From contig NC_079488.1 in assembly GCF_020520425.1 (NCBI RefSeq), forward strand, positions 90,439,285 to 90,503,284: a DNA stretch of 64,000 nt. The letters are read 5' to 3'. The DNA is from Spinacia oleracea. Its lineage: Eukaryota; Streptophyta; Magnoliopsida; Caryophyllales; Amaranthaceae. A program made the position numbers and the translations under genes. Numbering within the stretch: position 1 is the first letter of the stretch; each line of letters starts with the position of its first letter. Positions 23,481-36,069 of the stretch are shown piece by piece. The notes under the pieces were generated by a model that saw only the letters and a program-made list of their open reading frames with translations, was not told the DNA's origin and made no database searches.

Positions 23481-23799
23481 TTTCTAAATGAGTAAATACA
23501 TATTTATTTCTAAATCAATAATTAATTTTCACTTTCAAATCAGTAAATGTTCATTTCTAATTTTTTTTTTATATAAATGTTCATGTTGAATAACACAAAA
23601 TGACGTTATTTTATAGGGGTATAACCGACGTGGCTGTACGCCTGTGTAAACCAACAACAACAATAAAGACTTAGTCCCAAAATGTTTTGGGGTCGGCGAA
23701 CATGAATCGTCATAAGAGATCGTCATTGTTACCAATCAAACCAGAACGGAGCAGGAAGTTAAAAAAAAAAAGTGGAATTAACGAAAGTAAGATAAGAGG

Positions 23800-23913
<114 letters not shown>

Positions 23914-24089
23914 AGATAATAAAAAATAAGTAAAGTTTAAAATAAATGAATAAGTAAATAAGTACATTTCAAAATAGCATGTAAAATTAAAAAAATTTAA
24001 AAGAATTTTTTTATAAAAATTAAATAAGAAAATAAATATAAAAAAAAAAAAATAGAAACAGAAAAATGGAAGCTGTATAAGTCAAATGA

Positions 24090-25128
24090 AGTCATCAATG
24101 TATATTCTCTCCCTCCACTCTGTCCTTTCCAACGCCATATTTTCCTCAATCCCAAGAAAGCTCATATCGTGCTCAATCACCTTCCTACAAGTTTTCTTAG
24201 GTATTCCCCTACCCCTTGCAATCCTATCACTTAGCCACCCTTCTATCCTCCTAATCGGGGCATCACTTGATCTTCTGCTTACATGTCCAAACCATCTTAA
24301 ACGATTTTACATCATCTTAAACTCAATCGGTGCAACCCATACTTTCTTCCTAATAATCTCATTTCTCAAACGATCCTTTCTTGTATGCCCACACATCCAA
24401 CGTAACATGCGCATCTCCGCCACATTCATCTTATGCACGTGACAATGTTTCACTGCCCAGCATTCCGTGTCGTATAACAGAGCAGGTCGAATTTCCGTGC
24501 GGTAATCCCTTTCAATCTTTGGGGCATGCCTGAATCACATAGAAACCCCGTGACACCTTTCCACTTTAACCAACCTGCTTTGATTCTATGGGCCACATCG
24601 CCATCCAATTCTCCATCCTTTTGGATAATAGATCCTAAATAACGGAACATTTCAGAGCCTTGGACAATTTTCCCATCTAAGGTAATCGCTCATGTCTCTC
24701 TATCTTGGACTCAACTAAACTTACACTCCATATATTCCGTCTTGTTTCTACTCAGCCTAAAACCCCGAGATTCCAAAGTTTGCCTCCATAACTCCAACTT
24801 ACTTTCCACTCCTTCTTTTGTTTCATCAATCAACACAATATCATCTGCAGACATCATGCACCAGGGTATACCACCTTCAATTGACCTCGTCAATTCGTCC
24901 ATGACTATAGCAAAAAGAAACGGGCTAAGTGCGGAACCTTGATGCACTCCAAACATAATGGGGGATTCTTCGGTCTTACCAACACTAGTACTCACACTCG
25001 TGCTAACTCCCTCATACATGTCCTTGATGATATCAATATACTTCCTCGGAATTCCTTTCCTACTTAATGCTTACCAAAGAATTTCCCTTGGCACCTTATC
25101 ATACGCCTTCTCCAAATCAATGAAGACC
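24090..25128 (-). pseudogene. LINE reverse transcriptase, C-terminal half (decayed)
   Basis: Minus-strand frames show [20 protein letters not shown], the palm motif of RTE reverse transcriptases, then [13 protein letters not shown], where the usual F/Y-ADD box reads SADD. After these come [18 protein letters not shown] and, in another frame, FRYLGSIIQKDGELDGDVAH and RIKAGWLKW. The motif order matches a plant RTE polymerase, but the frame is broken between blocks. The frame changes and the altered box argue that it is dead. Confidence 0.8.
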
Positions 25129-25133
25129 ATATG

Positions 25134-25345
25134 TGTAATACCCCTAATATAATATTGGCATGAAATATATATTTTTAAATAGTAAGTTTTTGTTGATTTT
25201 ATTTTAAAAGTAAGAGTGTCAAAGTATTAAAATTTGTCCCGAAACTTCTTTTAGGGAGGATAGATTGTAATACCCTGTAATTTTATAACTTTAAGTTTCG
25301 GGACGAAACTTCTTTTAAGGGGGATAGATTGTAATATCCCAATAT
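25134..25345 (+). repeat. Three successive LTR-start segments with polypurine-like lead-ins
   Basis: TGTAATA-type LTR starts occur at 25134, 25269 and about 25331. The latter two are each preceded by the same block, GAAACTTCTTTTA plus a purine run and GATAGAT, the sequence expected just before a 3' LTR. Confidence 0.65.
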
Positions 25346-26730
25346 TTTATAATTTCGTATAATATATTTTATAGTCAAAATATAATTATATCCGTTTTTA
25401 GCTAGTCCCTTTTAATATTTTCAGAAATTTAAAAACGCTATTTTAAAATTAGTAGGACTCTTATTACGAGCACCTATATATAACCCTTTAAACCTATTTT
25501 TTTTATGTAAACCTTGTGCAGCCGTAATTTCACCCTAGCTAACAAATCCTCTTCATTCATTATATATTAGTTGCGTATTACCTCACATCTAACCCAAATA
25601 TCTTTAGCAACCATTGATTTTCATCATACTGATCTATCATATTGATTATTTGGTTATCAAAAGCATACAAGAAAATTTGAGCACACTGTCACCGTAAGAT
25701 GATCATCTCGCTACCCCGCACGCACCTGAGTGTGTGTGTTCATTGCGTACATTATCGTATATTAATTTCGGGAAGGAAATCACGCACACTTAGTCTCTTT
25801 AAATTATTCGTAATTAAGTATTGATTATTATATATAATCATGTATAGGTCTTTGGAGTTGTTTGTTATATATAGTATAAATTTTATGTCTAATTATAAGT
25901 GAATAATGTGATAACGTGTATTAGATAAATGCTCAACTCATGGATAATATTGTTGAGTTAGATTCCTTATTATATTAATCACTATTATTTTGTATATGTG
26001 TAGATATCTAAGGGTCTAGTTTATTTGTGGATTGATATTGGAAATTTGGATTGGGTCAATCTATATATTCTAGAGTTTTAGATCGTTATAGAGTTTCTTG
26101 GCTTTATTAATTAATAGTTAGTAATCACACTTAGTCCCTTCTAATTGTTCGTGTATATTATTAGCTGTAATCACGCACACCTAGTCTATTCAGTTATTTA
26201 TATATATTAATTACTGAGTTATTTATATATATTAATTATTATGTGTACTCTCGTAATGTTAGAAGTTGTTACATATATTATATGTGAAGTTTGCTTAATT
26301 GATTTATCAATGAGATCTTTGTACATGACTTAGATTATTTTGCCTTTGATATATGCTTATAAGGGTTACAGCTGCATTGTTTATATGTTAACTTCTAATA
26401 CTTGATAAAGTGAATTAGCATAGTAGCCGTATAAGATTGAGACTGTAATGCTACAAGTGTTTTATATTGTACCATACGTCTAATTCTATTAGTCTCCGAG
26501 CTTAACGCTATACAACATTATTTTTATGGAAGTTTAGATTAATAATTTTGGGATGATAATTGATCATCTTGTAGTACAATTTCTCTTAAGATAATATATG
26601 AACCGGTTGGAAAGCACATTGTGCTTTATTATTTGGTCGGAGCCATAAGCACGACCCTAGGCTTAATCTACTCTATTGAGTTAAAAACACTCAATGGGGG
26701 GTGTGCACACTTAAAGACTAAGACCTGTTT

Positions 26731-26910
26731 GGTGGTTACATCCAATAGTCCAATACTATTGGGTGGTGGACTAGATTCACATTTTTCTGGTGGTTACATC
26801 CAATAGTTTAATATATACTAATGGGTGGTGGACGCGATCCACATCTCTCTGGTGGTTACATCCAATAGTTCAATATATACTATTGGGTGGTGGACTGATC
26901 CACATTACTC
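26731..26910 (+). repeat. Three tandem copies of a 58-62-bp unit in the solo LTR
   Basis: Each copy begins GGTGGTTACATCCAATAGT and ends with a GATCCACAT-like tract. Copies start at 26731, 26789 and 26851. Confidence 0.85.
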
Positions 26911-27013
26911 AAATGGTGAACTTATAAGAAATTAAAAATAAACCCTTGTTACTTATGGTTATATGTACTAGTTTTATAAGAATTGTTTATCAATTTGTAC
27001 TTATGTGTTTGTT

Positions 27014-27052
27014 AAATTATTATTATTATTATTATTATGATTATTATTATTA

Positions 27053-27093
<41 letters not shown>
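27014..27093. repeat. (ATT)n microsatellite
   Basis: About 26 ATT units with two interruptions, inside the solo LTR. Confidence 0.95.
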
Positions 27094-27095
<2 letters not shown>

Positions 27096-27528
27096 GTCTG
27101 GTTATTCAATAAGCGTTGATTACTCAACTTTTGCTGACGTGTGTGTTTATTTGCTATGTGTGTTTGCGGCCATGTCTTTTTCTTATGGTGGCCCTGCGAC
27201 GATCCTTTTGTAATTTGTCCTCTATGGTGAGCAGTCAAGATTGACTGAAGCAGATTGATCGTGAAGGATGCAGTTACAAATAGAAGAAGCTCGAGTATTA
27301 TCGTTTAGTCTTTTATGACGGTTTAATATTTTTCAGTTGTACGGTTGTAAATAGATCACCTAGCTAGTTGATTTGTAATAGTTTGAGTTTTGTAAGCCTA
27401 AGCACTTGACGGTATAGTCAAGTGTGGCGGTGATACCTCCGATTTAGGGTAAGCTTCCGCAAATTTTAAAAAGTATATATATTATTCTTATTTATTTAAA
27501 GTTAGTAAATCGGGGGTGTTACAATATG

Positions 27529-28517
27529 TAAATCCTTCTTCTTATCCCGATAATTCTCCATTAGTTGATTTATAAGATGAATGGCCTCCATAGTCGATCT
27601 CCCAGGCATAAATCCAAACTGGTTCTACGAAATTTTCACTGTTCTCCTCAATCTTTGCTCAATAATCCGCTCCCAAAGTTTCATAGTATGACTCATTAGT
27701 TTGATTCCTCGATAGTTGACACAATCTTGGACATCACCCTTATTCTTATACAAGGGGATGATAGTACTTTTCCTCCACTCTAATGGCATCTTATTACTTC
27801 CCCAAATCTTGTTGAAAATAGTTGTTAACCGTCAAACCCTTTCTCTCCCAAGCATCTCCAGCCTTCGATAGGTATACCATCGGGCCCCACTGCCCTCTTG
27901 CGTCCCATCTTTTTAGTGCCATTTCGACTTCTCTCTTTTGAATTCTTCGCATAAAGTCTAGGTTAACAATATCCAGAGGGATATTTGTATCCCCAATATC
28001 GCGCCCTTGATCCCCGTTAACAAGTTATCAAAGTAGAACCTCCATCTATCCTTTATTTCCTTATCTCCCACCAAAACTTTTTGATCAACATCTTTCTCAC
28101 ATTTAATCCTCCTGATGTCTCACTTCTTTCTATCTCTCATTCGAGCAAGTCTATAGATGTCCTTTTCCCCTTCTTTTGTATCCAATCTTGCGTAAATATC
28201 CTGATTCACCTTTGCTCTAGCCTCTCTTACGACCTTCTTTGCTTCCCTTTTAGCCTCCTTGTACTTCTCGTAGTTCTCATAACTTCTACATTTTCCCAAC
28301 TCTTTATATCTCGTTTGCTCTTTATCGCTTGTTGCACAACTTCGTTCCACCAAGATGTTTCCTTACTTGGTGGCATGATTCCTTTAGATTCCCCTATGAC
28401 CTCTTTCGCCACTCCCTTTATAGTGTGCTCCATTCTTTTCCATAATGAGTCTATTCCCAAATCCATATTACTGTCCCAAATACCTTCACTTGCCACATTT
28501 TCCACGAATTTTAGTTG
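27529..28517 (-). pseudogene. LINE linker and N-terminal reverse transcriptase (decayed)
   Basis: Minus-strand frames include SKETSWWNEVVQQAIKSKRD and KVNQDIYARLDTKEGEKDIY. At about 27860-27915 the motif KRAVGPDGIPIEGWRCLGE opens the finger region of the RTE reverse transcriptase. The blocks are in different frames. The segment ends at the solo-LTR insertion; the rest of the polymerase resumes on the other side at 25128. Confidence 0.75.
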
Positions 28518-29490
28518 TTACTCCCCTTGAAGTTTCCACCACTTGATCCTAGACTCCACTAGTGGTCTTCTCCTCCTTATATAACTTCTACCTCGAAAAT
28601 CAAGTACCACAAGTCTATGTTGGGTTGATGTACTCTCACCCGTAATCACCTTACAATTGGTGTAGCACTGTCTCAAAGCAATCCTTACTAAAATGAAGTC
28701 AATCTGACTCGTATTACCTCCACTCCTATAGGTTACTAGGTGAGAGTCTCTTTTCTCAAACCAAGTGTTCATTTTACCCAAGTCATATGCCAATGCAAAA
28801 TCCAAAATAGCATTTCCGGCTTCATTCCGATCCCCATACCCAAAATCACCCTGAATGCTTTCAAATCCATCGCAACTCGAGCCTACATGTCCGTTGAGAT
28901 CCCCACCAATGATCAGTTTCTCACTTCTAGGGACACGTTGCACCACTGCTTCTAAATCCTCCCAAAATTCTTGTCTAGTTGAAGCATCTAGTCCTGTTTG
29001 TGGTGCATAAGCACTCACAACAGTTACAATTTCATCCCCTATCACAAGCTTAATACTCATAATTCGATCACTCTTTCGGGATACGTCCACTACATCATCG
29101 ATATATTCTCGGTCAATAAGGATACCTACCCCTAGTTTTTCCCGAATACCAAAGCTTATAACCCCATGGAGCTATTTCTCTTGCTTTGTTTTCAACCCGG
29201 CCACTTGGTCTCCTGCAAACATAATATGTTAATTCTCTTCTTTCTCATAACCTCTACTAATTCGACTGATCTCCCTGTCAAAGAGCCAATGTTCCAAGTC
29301 CCAAAACGCATCCTACTACCCTTACCCTTACCCTTACCCCTGCCCTTACCATGAAACCTTGGATAGTTAACACCACCCTCGGATGACGCGCCGCTTCCGG
29401 GCGATGGCCTTGCAACCCTTATATATTTTCCACTACACCCGAGCCTAGGAAATGTAGCGCACCCTTGCATATTTGAAGCCACCCCTAGGT
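28518..29490 (-). pseudogene. LINE apurinic-type endonuclease domain (decayed)
   Basis: The start reads MRFGTWNIGSLTGRS, then RINILCLQETKWPG, the first two motifs of the exonuclease-endonuclease-phosphatase fold (N and catalytic E). After a frame change near 29190 the 190-codon frame 29090-28518 has VSAYAPQ, IIGGDLNGHVG (D and N), SHLVTYRSGG, QIDFILVR and, at the end, STQHRLVV (final H). These residues are the expected active-site set, so this half is better preserved than the polymerase. Upstream, two diverged copies of a segment like S-x-KY-x-R-x-A-x-x-SPxSGA lie in the leader. Confidence 0.8.
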
Positions 29491-29790
29491 GTAGGGGTGG
29501 CGCGCCGCTTCTGGGCGACGACCCAGCAATCCTCACATATTTTACACTACACCCGGGCTTAAGAGGTGTAGCGCGTCGCTGAGAAGGGGACGCCCCCACG
29601 ATATTCCATTGTCGATTTATGTCATGATATGTGGCTTTGTTTTACTGTTGGCCTCCACCAACCTACCGCACCCTCCTCCTTTATTCGGGCTTGGAATTGG
29701 CAACGAATTATACGCAACACTCACAAGTCACAAGTAAATGCCGGATATGCGACACTCACATATGCAACATTCACAGGCGGAGTTACACCT

Positions 29791-31618
29791 GTACCTGTGT
29801 ATAGCTAAAAATTTGCGGTCATCCTCGCAATGCAACCACACAAAGTAGAGGCAAAATAAATAAGTAAACAACACATATAGGAGTAGGTTGGTTAGCATCC
29901 AGCGCATTACTATATCTGTTTTAGTTATACTTAAATATTTATATGCTAAGGTTATCTCCCTGTCCTTCAACTACTACTGCTATTACTAAGTTGTTTTATT
30001 CATTCTTGAGGCTGTGAATATAATTTATATGGATAATATAAGAATGTTATTAGGCCGGCTTTTAGCCACATATATATTTTGCAAAATATTAATCTCAATC
30101 GATAACTATGTCACGACTCACAACAACACAAGGTTGACAGTCAGAAGGTGCAATAAGCACATGACCTTGCCAAGGGGCCAGCTTCTAGTTTACTTTCTTT
30201 TTCTTGTTTTCCTTAGTTTATTTAAGCTCATGCAAGTTTAAAAAAAAAAAAAAAAACAAAAAAAAAACTATGTCACTATACACTAACAAGGTACATAATT
30301 TATAGTGTAGAGTCTCAATCTGCCCGTATAAAATGAAGACATAGCCTGTGTATAATTTATTTTGTTTTGATTCTCTTCACCTGTATCGTTTTATTCATTT
30401 GAATAATCAATAGTAATACAAATATTCAATTATTAATACAATATGATTGGATAATCATCAACTCTGCAAATTAATTGAATAGTTCAAACCTTAATCTTCC
30501 TCTAACGATATATGGCTTGGAGATGAATTAGATGATGAGACTTTTAGCTTACTTGACTGCTGAGAAGTGTGAATAAGAAGCTATATATGCAATCTATTTC
30601 AAAGAAATTTCATTAAATAATTCAGTTTGACAATTCTAACTATAATGTTCTATTTAGTGAAAAATGTAGTATTATCATCTATCTTCATTTCTTTGTTTAA
30701 TTAATGATCATTTATCCATTTCATTTATTTATTTGATTTCTATATAATTTGATTTCGATATAATTTGATCAAGTTATCACATAAATATTAAATAAAATTT
30801 TAATAAATATGAATATGATCCTCATGCGGAGCGTTTTACAAAAAACTATTCATAAATTTAACCACCATAATCACTTTTACAATTTAACTTGGTTACAAAA
30901 ATGCTCGACTAATTTTGTGGTTTTAATAACATTATTTTTCTTTCTCTTTTAAGGTTTCATCATGGAGTACTTGGTGTAGTATAAGTTTGTTAAATGTAAG
31001 ACAGAATATTCTTGATTATAATATTCTAGGACTTTTAAAATAAGTAGTGCTTACATAGGTGCTAGAAATTTAAATTTAAAAAAATATAAAAAATGGTAAG
31101 GATAAGATTTGCCATCCAAATTTTGGTTGTGGTATATCATGATTGTAACATATTATTGTTTGCTTTTAGTATTATAGAAGTAATTGAGAATTCTAGTTGT
31201 TAATCTTGTCATTGTCTAAGCCCGCAACTCCAACAATTATTCATTTGATTCATCATCCATGTTATCTTACCAAGAACAACTGTTAAGTTGCGACCTTACA
31301 TTTTAGGATGGACCTGCTTTTCCGATTAACTTAAATTAAACTTACTTTTTTTCCCCCCTATTTAAACAATTAACAAAATGCATCTTTACATGGAGTAGCT
31401 TAGGCCGGTGATTATGAAAATATTTTATGTTTTTACTATCTCTTTTCCCAAATATTATAACTAATCAATTCAAACAACTTAACTAGAAGAAAACGACAGA
31501 CCAACCATTGATTTAACAAGCGAAGCGAGAAAACTAGCTACTTTTAAATGAGCAGAAAATAATCCTTCGAAGTTGCTTATTTCTCATTTGGAGTTCGAAC
31601 TCATTTTCTTAACATGTA
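29791..31618. other. No gene seen; AT-rich intergenic DNA
   Basis: Short unrelated frames only, and an A-rich run at about 30240-30268. No RNA gene or element ends that I can support. Confidence 0.5.
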
Positions 31619-33299
31619 TCTATACTAATATATTAAAAGACGTTTTTAAGAACGTATACATATCACGTATATCTAGAGCTGTCAAAAGCTGACCCGATCC
31701 GAGAAACCGACCTGAACCGACCTGTACTTTCAAGGACCCGGACCCGACCCAAGACCCGAAATGTTGTTAAAATATGTAACCCGTAACCCGACCGTATCCA
31801 ACCCGTTAAAACCGACGACCGATTTCGACCCGTTAATGCATGACCCGAACCCGAACCTGGCACCCGATTCAACACCCGATCCGATGTCAACCCGAAATCA
31901 ATTATAACCCGACGAAGCATGTTATTGACCCAACTCGTAACAACGAGTTACCTGATTTTACGCGACCTGTTGACAACCCGATTTGTCATTGACCTAGCTA
32001 AATAATAACTTAAATCAAGTTAATATTATCTTTTATAATTACCTAATCTAGAACAAGTGAAAAGCTTTAAACCAAATTTAACCAAATTTATAAAAGTTAA
32101 TAATAAGGTTAAAACTTGACTAGACCTGATAGTTATCAAACCCGGTCTTAACTCGTGTACGATAGTGAACCCCACCTAAATTTTAACCGACCCAATAATT
32201 ATCCGATCCGAACTTGACTGCTACAAGTCTGACTCAAACCCGACTCGTTAAGACCCGAACCCGAAATTGTACCCGACTAGAAAAAGACCCGACCAAACCC
32301 GACACGAACCCGACTTATACCGAAATGAAAAAATAACCCGACTTAACCCGACAAATAATGAACCTGGTCGAACCCGGCCTACACCCGACCTACACCCGGG
32401 TGATAAATAACCCGACACGACTCGACCGGATCATGACCGGAGACCCGAGATGACCAGACCCGAACCCGACTCGAGTAACCGTTTTGACAGCTCTACGTAT
32501 ACCTCTCATTATTACGTTACCACTGATCAGCATTATGACATGTCATTTACAACCAAAAAAACGTGTAGCAAGAATCGAACACCATACCTCATTTGTTAAA
32601 AGGTACACTTCCTACCATCTTAACCTACTATAAACATATGTTGTGTATTTCCATATAAGCATATACATTCTTTTTACAATAAATAATAATTTAATAAAAG
32701 TGAGTGCAAAAAAAAAGGAAATGATTTATAAATGTACAATGATTACTTTCCTAACTTAGGCCTCAAATTACAAAAAATTCGGGGTAATATAGTGTAATAA
32801 TGAGTAAGAGGGGAAACATTGACGGAGATTAAGTAATTAATCAACTAATGATGAAAAAAAGGATTCAGGTTTGTTTTGATTTCTGATGCGGGGTTTCAGA
32901 TTGGAAAGGTTGTTGGTCGGTCACTATTCTTCTGTCATCATCGCCAATTCGATGAAGATACTATCTATATGGGCACATATTTACAAAAAATAACCCCGAA
33001 ATTATCTCAAAATCTGGGGCGACTCCCGGTCCACACACTAATTTATATACTAAAATGCGTTTCTAGAAAAACTAGACACATGACGCTCTGCTTATAATTC
33101 TTTCACTTCATGTAATCTTCATATACATAAGAAATGTCAAACATGGTTTGTATAAGGTTTGATCAATCAATCTTGAGTTTAAACAATAAATTTTTTATCT
33201 AAAACATGACATGTTTTATCTTATCATTGCGAAAAAAATAAGTAATAGTGAATGTTATTAATAAAGTAACCGGGTGCATTGCCCGAACCCAAAACCTAG
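31619..33299 (+). mobile_element. Non-autonomous Helitron, 1.68 kb including a nested hAT
   Basis: The 5' end TCTATACTAATATATTAAAAG follows a host A. The 3' end has the hairpin CGGGTGCATTGCCCG, a spacer and CTAG, followed by a host T at 33300. No helicase is encoded. Without the nested 830 bases it would be about 850 bp. Its 5' end resembles that of the Helitron at 22094, so they may share a source. A GTTCGATTC box-B-like motif lies on the minus strand at about 32570, but no full tRNA shape was found. Confidence 0.78.
31674..32495. mobile_element. Non-autonomous hAT element, 822 bp, rich in ACCCGAACCCGAC repeats
   Basis: Terminal inverted repeats TAGAGCTGTCAAAA and TTTTGACAGCTCTA are identical. 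They are flanked by the 8-bp duplication CGTATATC / CGTATACC (7 of 8). The interior is dominated by irregular CCCGAAC/CCCGACC runs, probably subterminal transposase-binding repeats that spread through the element. No transposase. Confidence 0.85.
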
Positions 33300-34444
33300 T
33301 TACGTTCACTTTTACAATGTGCATTTATATCTATACTCCCTCCCTATTTTTTTATACCAGATACAAGTTACCCAACACAAGTATTAAAATGTTGCATCTT
33401 ACATAATAATAAAAGAAAATGGGGGTACTTAATAATAAATAAATAGAAAGATATCAATTGGGGGTAGAAAAATTATCAGAAATAGACTTGAGAGTGTATT
33501 AAACAACTCCGATAGAAAAGTTATCAAAAATAGACATAACTTCAAATAAAATACGGTTAGAAATTCTAATTATGACCCCTACAAAAATACGGTGAAATAC
33601 TTTTTAGACATTATTCCCAAAATCTTGGGGATTATTTAGTGAGATAGACTCTTTTCCCCATGTTTTAGATAAAACTAATTTCATTCACCTTTTCATTTCA
33701 AGTTTTTGTTTATAAAAATTATAAATCATCATGATGTTATATCAATTTATTTTGTCGGAAAAATAAAGTTTACATGTAAAAAAAAATGTTACGAGCAAAT
33801 TCTAATGTTATTCATAATCGAAATTAGAACTAAAAATACGAAACGTCTGTAGCACTGCACCAATTGGACTATGAATACAGCCTAGAGAAAAGAACATTTG
33901 TAGAAAATCAGACCATATTTATTTATTTTATTTATTTTTTGTTTTTCTCGATCATGAGTTTATTATTTTGGACCATTACAAAAAATTTATTCTTTTTCTT
34001 CTTTTTGTTTGGTGGGTTTAAAGAAAAGTTAATTCCTTTTGTAATTAATCAAAGGGTTACAATAATTGATGACGAATATTCCTATAAAAAAAAGGATGAC
34101 ATGAAAAAAGAGAAGATAATACTAAACAAAAAAAACAAGGATAATGTACTTATATATATGTGCAATCACCACAAGACAAAAGGTACATACACAAGAAACT
34201 TTAACTTTCATTTATAAAAAAAAGAAAAAGAAAAACCATACAAGCTACAATGGTGGAAAAATAAAACCCAAGAAAAAAAAAAAAAAAACAAAGAGAGAGA
34301 GAGAGAGAAAAAACCAAACACGCCCTTAATAATCATAGCCCAGTGTTGTTTATCTACATTTGTATGGTCTTTTTCCCTCTCCAATCCATCCTTTTGAAAC
34401 CCACAAATTTAAATAGAAATAAAGGATGCTTATTTAATAATTAA
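33300..34444. other. Intergenic; no gene seen
   Basis: AT-rich DNA downstream of PIP2. It includes one Stowaway-like end near 33337 without a partner, and A-rich and (GA)n runs at about 34215-34310. The PIP2 3' UTR should lie at the right edge. Confidence 0.5.
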
Positions 34445-35952
34445 TTAAGCAGTGCTTCTGAACGATCCAAGAGCTTTGATTGCTGCAGCTCTTAGAACGT
34501 ACTGGTGATAGATTGCTGCAACTGCTGCTCCTATGAATGGTCCCACCCAGAATATCCACTGTAATTCATTCCACAACAACAAAGTCCATAAATTAGTCAT
34601 GAACGTACAACGAGTAATTAAAAGAAATATAATTAATTAATCTACTTACGTGTTCGTTCCATGATTTCTCTTGGTTGTAAATGACGGCGGCACCAAAACT
34701 CCTAGCGGGGTTGATTCCGGTACCGGTGATTGGGATGGTGGCCAAGTGAACCATGAATACTGCGAATCCAATAGGAAGTGGTGCCAATACCTTGATAATA
34801 TACCAAATATAAAATTAAATTATGTAATATTCAGTGGGTGAATTGAATTATTTATTATTAATTTATGGGTGAACTTACGGGAACATGGGAGTCCCTAGCG
34901 TTTCTCTTAGGGTCAGTAGCGGCAAAGACGGTGTAGACAAGAACAAAGGTACCAATAATCTCAGCACCAAGACCTGTACCCTTGTTGTAACCATGAGCCA
35001 TAACATTAGCACCACCACCATATCTAACATAGTAAGAACTTTGGAAAGCTTTTACTAGCCCAACACCACATATAGCACCAAGGCATTGAGATATCATGTA
35101 CAAAACTGCCCTTAATAGAGACACCTTCCTTGCAACAAATAGCCCAAACGTCACTGCTGGGTTAATGTGTCCTCCTGCATGTATATATACCATTCATTAT
35201 ATCAAATTCATAATTAAGTAACTAACTAACTAACTGAGGTTGACATGAATGATTAAGGGTCTCTTGCTTTTTAACCAAGGTCTCGGGTTTGAGCCTTGAG
35301 AATGGAAAATATCTCAATTGGGAGGGAGACTGCCCATCGAGATACCTATACAAACTCACGCGGGAGATTAGTCCACTCGCCAAAGGCGGTGGGAACTCCT
35401 CGTAGAAGTACAAAAAAAAACTAACTAAATACAGGAAAAAAAAAAATTGTATTAGCACCCGGTTCACCCTTAGGGCTAATTCGGATTCGAGGCGAGTTCT
35501 GGGTAGTTAGGTTCCAGTCCCCTCCCAATTGTTGTTGCGGGGGATCGAACACGGGTTCTCCCTACCAAATTCAGCCTCAATCACCCCTAAACCCACAAAC
35601 AATTGGAAAAAAAAAAATTAAAGGTATTAATTAATTATTACTTACCGGAGATACCGGCGGTGCAGTAAACAAGGATAAAGATCATGCCACCGAAGGCCCA
35701 AGCGATACCAAGGATTCCAACACCACCACAATCATCGCCACCAGCGGCTGTATCACTCTGAGCACTGTAGCCAATCACAGTAAGAACAGTAATATACAAG
35801 AAGAGAAGAGTTGCAACAAACTCAGCTATGCAAGCCCTATACAATGACCATTTCTTTAGCTCCTCCATGTCAATCAATGGAGCAGGTGGTGGGTCATTGT
35901 AGTCCTTAGCTGAGAATTCAGGCTCCGCCACAGCTTCAACATCCTTAGTCAT
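34445..35952 (-). CDS. PIP2: PIP2-type plasma membrane aquaporin (four exons)
   Basis: Water channel of the plasma membrane intrinsic protein group 2. Exons on the minus strand: 35952-35646, 35174-34879, 34790-34650 and 34558-34445, all with GT-AG borders and reading in phase to 285 residues, the normal PIP2 length. The N-terminus has [12 protein letters not shown] boxes are at 107-109 (GHINPAV) and 228-230 (GINPARS). The narrow filter is F87, H216, T225, R231, as in water-selective PIPs. Gating residues H199 and L203, phosphorylation sites S121 (ARKVS) and S280/S283 (GSFRSTA), and the PIP signature HINPAVTFG are present. The short N-terminus and phosphorylatable C-terminal tail place it in PIP2. 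Intron 1 carries two SINEs. A TATA-like box lies about 100 bases upstream. Nothing looks damaged. Confidence 0.95.
35235..35420 (+). mobile_element. tRNA-derived SINE in PIP2 intron 1
   Basis: Contains a box-B-like GGGTTTGAGCC near the 5' side and ends in a run of A at 35412-35420. It is flanked by ACTAACTAA-type repeats that fit a target-site duplication. Confidence 0.6.
35436..35606 (-). mobile_element. Second tRNA-derived SINE in PIP2 intron 1, opposite orientation
   Basis: On the minus strand it reads GGTAGGGAGAACC, then GTGTTCGATCCCC (box B), and ends in a T-rich tail at 35446-35436. A different family from the neighbouring SINE. Confidence 0.6.
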
Positions 35953-36048
35953 GACTGCTAATTACTAATTTCAGAGATCGAGAAAGGTATTGAATATATG
36001 AGGGGGGTTTGAGTGTTTTGTGATGGATGAGAAGAGTGATTACAAGGG

Positions 36049-36057
36049 CTATTTATG
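36049..36057 (-). promoter_or_regulatory. TATA-like box of the PIP2 gene
   Basis: The minus strand reads GCATAAATAGCCC about 100 bases before the PIP2 ATG, leaving room for a 5' UTR of about 70 bases. Confidence 0.5.
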
Positions 36058-36069
36058 CAGGGTTTAGGG

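Larger units (their letters stand above)
25134..27523. mobile_element. Solo LTR of a Ty3-Gypsy element, 2.39 kb
   Basis: Ends TGTAATACCCC...GGGGGTGTTACA with a perfect 5-bp target duplication ATATG (25129-25133 and 27524-27528). No interior remains, so it arose by recombination between the two LTRs of a complete element. It is inserted in the RTE LINE and is therefore younger than it. The start of the LTR is present in three partial copies, and two simple or tandem repeats lie inside. Confidence 0.85.

Noticed and set aside
28081-28530. 149-codon + strand frame
   Set aside because: Shadow of the LINE coding strand on the opposite strand.
32550-32640. tRNA-like box B on the minus strand in a Helitron
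   Set aside because: Only one box fits; no cloverleaf or box A at the right distance.
33337-33700. Stowaway-like end CTCCCTCC
   Set aside because: No inverted partner with a TA flank found within a sensible distance.
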